DNA of 64,000 nt from Chloroflexaceae bacterium (GTDB lineage: Bacteria; Chloroflexota; Chloroflexia; Chloroflexales; Chloroflexaceae), in contig JANQID010000052.1 of the NCBI GenBank assembly GCA_028282325.1, positions 90,968-154,967 of the forward strand, in the 5' to 3' direction. Numbering within the stretch: position 1 is the first letter of the stretch; each line of letters begins with the position of its first letter. Below the pieces are notes generated by a model. The model was not told where the DNA came from and did no database searches. It was given only the letters and a program-made list of their open reading frames with translations. Both the position numbers and the translations under genes were made by a program. Below are positions 60,726-64,000 of the stretch, one piece after another.

Positions 60726-60753
60726 AAGCCCGAAGGGACATCCGTTCGGGCTT
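60726..60753. terminator. Hairpin between two small minus-strand genes
   Basis: AAGCCCGAA and TTCGGGCTT form a perfect 9-bp stem. It follows the gene ending at 60826 (minus strand) and may end its transcript, though the flank is only moderately T-rich. Confidence 0.55.
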
Positions 60754-60825
60754 GCACGGGTCTGGTTTACTACAGAGGAGTCGGCGTATCAGGTGCGTTC
60801 GAGGAACCGGCGGCAGCAACATTGG

Positions 60826-61140
60826 CTAACGCCAATTTACATCGCTGTGACGAGCTTGAACCACTTCACCCTCGCGGTTGATGAGCAAGCGTATCGATTC
60901 GCGATACATACAGCTCAGAATAGGGCACTTTCCGGCTTCAGCAATCGCAGGATCAATACCATACGGGCAGTCATGCATTGCACCGCAGACGTAAGCGCTG
61001 ACTGCATAACGTGGGGAGTCAGGGGGGCCATCAAGATGGCGGAGATACAGCTTGGCATCTTTCAATTCCGGCGCGTGTCGGGCAAGATATTCACGCGCAA
61101 TTTTTAGCATTGGACTCGGAGGTCGCTTCGGTCGTGCCAT
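60826..61140 (-). CDS. Cysteine-containing hypothetical protein
   Basis: A 104-residue protein with four cysteines in the spaced pattern YVCGAMHDC and AEAGKCPILSCMYRES, which could bind zinc or an iron-sulfur cluster (inference). A basic N-terminal helix (PSPMLKIAREYLARHAPELK) precedes it. AAAGGGA lies upstream of the ATG. I recognise no family. The A/T-rich gap 61141-61415 upstream should hold its promoter; a TATAAT-like hexamer is at 61291-61296. Confidence 0.62.
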   Translation of the reverse strand: MARPKRPPSPMLKIAREYLARHAPELKDAKLYLRHLDGPPDSPRYAVSAYVCGAMHDCPYGIDPAIAEAGKCPILSCMYRESIRLLINREGEVVQARHSDVNWR

Positions 61141-61415
61141 CGTGACGTCCCTTTCAGATTCGAGGCGTTAAACTCCCTTGATACTACACAGAACTCAGCG
61201 ATGTGCCTGGCGGGTTACACTCATCACGAGGGAACAACATATGCTGACATTCTGCGTGCGTCTTTTCACACAATATAAACCATAGCACACATTATAGCGA
61301 TCTTTTGCAATAGTTTCTACTAAAAAATTGTAACTTTCGTTGAAAATTCATAACTGAATGATCCAATATCTATACGTTACGGTTATTTCTGGGCCTGCAT
61401 ATGATTACGGGCCGA

Positions 61416-62327
61416 TCAGCGCCGATAGTCGAGAGCGCCGAAAAGATCGTTGATGAACCGATTGCAGGGTGTTGGAATGCCCAGCCGAGCGCCTTCGCGT
61501 ACAATCGCGCCGTTGATGGCGCTGATCTCGGTGGGTTGGCCGCGCAGCACATCTTGCAACGTCGATGAGTAATTTGTCGCTGTCGCCTCCGCAACTGCGA
61601 GCGTCTGCTCAACGGGATCGCCGGAGAGCGATGTCCCCCGCGCCGCTGCCACCGCCGCCGCTTCACGGACGAGTGCGGCGACGAGTTCGCGCGCTGGCGG
61701 TCGCGCGACAAGCTCGCCGTTTGGAATGCGCAACACGGCCGTCAACGCGTTGATCCCTGCATTGACGACAAGTTTGCTCCAGACCAACTGCTCCACATCG
61801 GTGCGGGGCTCGGAGGGTAGGCCGGCAGCCTGAAAGCGCTTGATCAGATCTTCCAGGCGGGTGCGCTGTCCATCGGTTGCGGCGAAGAACGTCGGCCCGA
61901 TTCCGGCGAAGCGCACGCGTCCCGGTGCAAGCATCGTCGCGCCCAGCCGAGTTACACCTTGCACCACACGCTCGTCCCCCAGCGTCGTTGCCAGAATCTC
62001 GCGGTTGCCCACGCCGTTTTGCAGCGTGATAACCAGCGTAGTGGAATGGCACAGGGTGCGGGCTTGTTCGGCGGCGCGCAACGTCTGGTTGGCTTTGACC
62101 AGGATTAGCACGATGTCACATGCGCCGATCTGCGCGGGCGTATCGGTGATGTTGACGCGACGAATCGCAACGTTGCCGTTGTGTTCACAGGCCAGCCCGT
62201 GACGTTGGATAGCCGCGATGTGATCGGGCCAACTCCCCAGCATCCAGACCTGATCTGCATCAGCGCCGCTCAATTGGAATCCAATCAAGCTGCCAAGCGC
62301 ACCGATCCCAACGATGCCAATGTTCAT
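61416..62327 (-). CDS. panE: 2-dehydropantoate 2-reductase (ketopantoate reductase)
   Basis: Reduces ketopantoate to pantoate with NADPH in pantothenate synthesis. A 303-residue protein with NIGIVGIGALGSLIGFQLSGAD at the N-terminus, ILVKANQT, LQNGVGN, the catalytic Lys in WSKLVVNAGINALTA and Glu/Ser in the C-domain. The ATG at 62327 is preceded by GGAGAG; the longer frame to 62378 is less likely. It is divergent from panB, the enzyme of the preceding step, a sensible pairing. Confidence 0.93.
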   Translation of the reverse strand: MNIGIVGIGALGSLIGFQLSGADADQVWMLGSWPDHIAAIQRHGLACEHNGNVAIRRVNITDTPAQIGACDIVLILVKANQTLRAAEQARTLCHSTTLVITLQNGVGNREILATTLGDERVVQGVTRLGATMLAPGRVRFAGIGPTFFAATDGQRTRLEDLIKRFQAAGLPSEPRTDVEQLVWSKLVVNAGINALTAVLRIPNGELVARPPARELVAALVREAAAVAAARGTSLSGDPVEQTLAVAEATATNYSSTLQDVLRGQPTEISAINGAIVREGARLGIPTPCNRFINDLFGALDYRR

Positions 62328-62449
62328 ATGTCTCTCCGGTTTCTGGTTCTCTGCGACATCGACGTTATTCCGTGTCATATAATAGTAGCGATTGTATGTC
62401 GATATATCTGGGAGCAGGGTGGTGAATTACAAGGAAGGCGATCAATACT

Positions 62450-63292
62450 ATGCGGACAACAATCTTGGATATACAAAAGCGTAAGCTAAATGGCGAGCGC
62501 ATCCCAATGATTACGGCCTACGATTACACATCGGCGCAAATCGCCGATCGTGCGGGTATGCCGATGCTGCTCGTCGGCGACTCATTGGGTATGGTGGTGG
62601 CCGGATATACATCAACATTGCCGGTCACGCTCGACGAGATGCTGTACCATGCGCGTGCCGTTGTGCGCGGCAGCCAGCAAGCGCTGGTCATCGGCGATTT
62701 GCCCTTTTTAACATATACAACTATTGATCAGGCTATCACATCCGCCGGGCGCATGTTGCAGGAGGCCGGCGTCCAGGCGGTCAAAGTCGAAGGCGGGGCC
62801 GCTGTGACGCCGATCGTTCAACGCCTGGTCGAGCTGGGCATTCCTGTGATGGGGCACCTCGGCTTCACCCCCCAGTCGGTGAGCCAGATCGGCGCACGAG
62901 TGCAAGGCCGCCAGGCGCATACTGCACGCCAGCTCATTCAGGATGCACTGGCCCTGGAAGCTGCCGGCGCATTTGCAATCGTGTTGGAGTTGACGCCGCA
63001 GCAACTGGCCCAGGCGGTCACCGCACGGCTGCGCATACCGACGATTGGTATCGGCGCGGGCGCGGGCTGCGACGGACAGGTGCAAGTCTGGCACGATTTG
63101 ATGGGGCTGTACACAGACTTCTCGCCGCGCCATTCGCGCCGGTACGTCAACCTGGCCGAAGCGATGTCACAGGCGTTGCAATCGTATGCATCCGACGTGC
63201 GCGAAGGTGTATTCCCCACCAAAGAGCATTCCGCGTCGATGAAGGATGAGGAGTTGCAAGAGGCGTTGCGTCTGCTTGATGATACGGACTGA
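62450..63292 (+). CDS. panB: 3-methyl-2-oxobutanoate hydroxymethyltransferase
   Basis: Makes ketopantoate from alpha-ketoisovalerate and methylene-THF. The 280-residue TIM-barrel enzyme has [57 protein letters not shown] and [10 protein letters not shown], all canonical. It reads away from panE, and the short divergent gap 62328-62449 must hold both promoters. panC and panD are not here. Confidence 0.95.
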   Translation: MRTTILDIQKRKLNGERIPMITAYDYTSAQIADRAGMPMLLVGDSLGMVVAGYTSTLPVTLDEMLYHARAVVRGSQQALVIGDLPFLTYTTIDQAITSAGRMLQEAGVQAVKVEGGAAVTPIVQRLVELGIPVMGHLGFTPQSVSQIGARVQGRQAHTARQLIQDALALEAAGAFAIVLELTPQQLAQAVTARLRIPTIGIGAGAGCDGQVQVWHDLMGLYTDFSPRHSRRYVNLAEAMSQALQSYASDVREGVFPTKEHSASMKDEELQEALRLLDDTD

Positions 63293-63294
63293 CG

Positions 63295-63714
63295 ATGATG
63301 CAGCGACCGTTGTTTGTTTACGGAACGCTCAAGCCCGGCGACGTCAACTATCGCGCCTACCTGGATGGCCTCATGCTTATGCAGCGTCCGGCTAGCCTGC
63401 GGGGCGCGGCGCTCTACACGCAGGGGCCGTATCCGTTCCTGGTGTATGGGGACGGGCTGGCTACGCCCGGCGAGAGTGTTGACGGCGCGCTGGTTCTGCC
63501 GCGCCCGGAGTGGTATGATCGCGTGCTGGCGCGCATCGACGATCTCGAAGGCTATACGCCCGGCGGCTTTGCAAATCTCTATGAGCGGATCGCGCTGGAG
63601 GTCGAATCCAACGGCGTTGCAATCGAGGCGTGGACGTATATCGCCGGGGCGCAAACGCTGGCCCTGATCCGGGCCGGACGTATGCGCAAGGTGTTGGGTA
63701 ACGTGTGGGCGTAA
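63295..63714 (+). CDS. Gamma-glutamylcyclotransferase-like protein (AIG2/GGCT family)
   Basis: A 139-residue protein with the family signature FVYGTLKPGDVNYRAYLDG and the catalytic Glu in IDDLEGYTPGG, plus Tyr in WTYIAGA. Members cyclise gamma-glutamyl amino acids to 5-oxoproline or act on other gamma-glutamyl amines. It begins two bases after the panB stop and is likely co-transcribed. Confidence 0.87.
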   Translation: MMQRPLFVYGTLKPGDVNYRAYLDGLMLMQRPASLRGAALYTQGPYPFLVYGDGLATPGESVDGALVLPRPEWYDRVLARIDDLEGYTPGGFANLYERIALEVESNGVAIEAWTYIAGAQTLALIRAGRMRKVLGNVWA

Positions 63715-63746
63715 GGCGCAAACGCTGCCGAAAAAGTCGTGAGAAC

Positions 63747-63878
63747 CTGTCTGAAAAGGAGCAGAAAGCAGACTGGGCCAGTCTTCCATATAAACGTTTG
63801 GAGAAGTTTTCGCCGTAAATTGCGCTCAGACGTTCAGTGGTGTGCCGGTTGTGAGACTGGCCCAGTCTTTTCAGACAG
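63747..63878. repeat. Palindromic element with 12-bp inverted ends
   Basis: CTGTCTGAAAAG (63747-63758) and CTTTTCAGACAG (63867-63878) are perfect inverted ends. Just inside lie GACTGGGCCAGTC (63771) and GACTGGCCCAGTC (63855), which also pair. The 132-base unit has no coding capacity and directly abuts the seventh hairpin repeat, one base from its start. Confidence 0.75.
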
Positions 63879-64000
63879 CTACCAAGCAATATTTGGAGAC
63901 GCCGCATGGGGTCATTCTGAGCGCAGCGAAGAATCTCCGATTCCCCCAACGCCGAGACCCTTCACGCTGCCTGCGGCTCCGTTCAGGGTGACATGCGGCA
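63879..64000. repeat. Dispersed hairpin repeat, copy 7 (cut by the window end)
   Basis: Starts CTACCAAGCAATATTTGG and continues through GGTCATTCTGAGCGCAGCG to CAGGGTGACATGCGGC, where the window stops before the right terminus. Otherwise as copies 1 and 5. Confidence 0.83.

Overview
The window reads as a chromosomal segment of a filamentous Chloroflexota bacterium (class Chloroflexia, Roseiflexus/Chloroflexus-like). This is inferred from the gene repertoire: STAS/SpoIIE partner-switching genes mixed with exopolysaccharide genes, a PspA/IM30 protein, DUF4397 and DUF2156 proteins, a NifJ-type pyruvate:ferredoxin oxidoreductase, a tungsten aldehyde oxidoreductase and the dispersed hairpin repeats. 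No database search was possible. No rRNA, tRNA, CRISPR array, phage module or transposase was recognised.

Layout. (1) 620-7486 is a compact plus-strand operon in which exopolysaccharide glycosyltransferases are interleaved with a complete partner-switching signalling set: a priming sugar transferase, a WecG/TagA-type glycosyltransferase fused to two STAS domains, a nucleotidyltransferase/hexapeptide/sugar-transferase fusion, a free STAS protein, a GAF-SpoIIE phosphatase, an RsbW-type kinase and a CheY-like receiver. This is the most novel-looking system in the window. (2) 7787-11598 is a nucleotide-sugar cassette (CTP:glucose-1-P cytidylyltransferase, SDR epimerase, RfbC-like epimerase, SAF-domain oxidoreductase). 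(3) 11599-15242 is a repeat-rich zone with three hairpin repeats, an SDR, a DUF2156 protein and a metallo-hydrolase remnant cut by another repeat. (4) 15243-27488 is housekeeping: pfkA, fabF, holB, a truncated LuxR/MalT regulator, rplU-rpmA-rpmE, purK-purE-rfbB, tdk, pspA, rsmG and nadD. (5) 27517-33061 holds membrane, lipo- and secreted proteins of unknown function plus two short genes with clear promoters. (6) 33180-41714: a flippase-like protein with an FAD oxidoreductase, infC (AUU start)-rpmI-rplT, an rRNA methyltransferase, pheS, a membrane glycosyltransferase and a methyltransferase. (7) 41859-50455 (minus strand): a 1350-residue hybrid histidine kinase, proB, a PrsW protease and an aldehyde:ferredoxin oxidoreductase. 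(8) 50796-64000: a cNMP-binding/ferredoxin fusion, a universal stress protein, a phosphotransferase, a DHOD-like protein with nifJ, iolB, small proteins, panE/panB and a gamma-glutamylcyclotransferase-like protein.

How the parts relate. The first operon suggests post-translational control of surface polysaccharide assembly: SpoIIE phosphatase and RsbW kinase would set the phosphorylation of STAS domains, one set of which is covalently attached to a glycosyltransferase. The AOR, the divergent cNMP/polyferredoxin protein, the DHOD-like protein and NifJ are all ferredoxin-linked and suggest low-potential electron metabolism.

Two repeat families punctuate the window: a roughly 130-140 bp imperfect-hairpin element with TACCAAAC-type termini (six copies plus one half copy) and short CCTG(T/C/A)CAGG-type hairpins, mostly downstream of genes.
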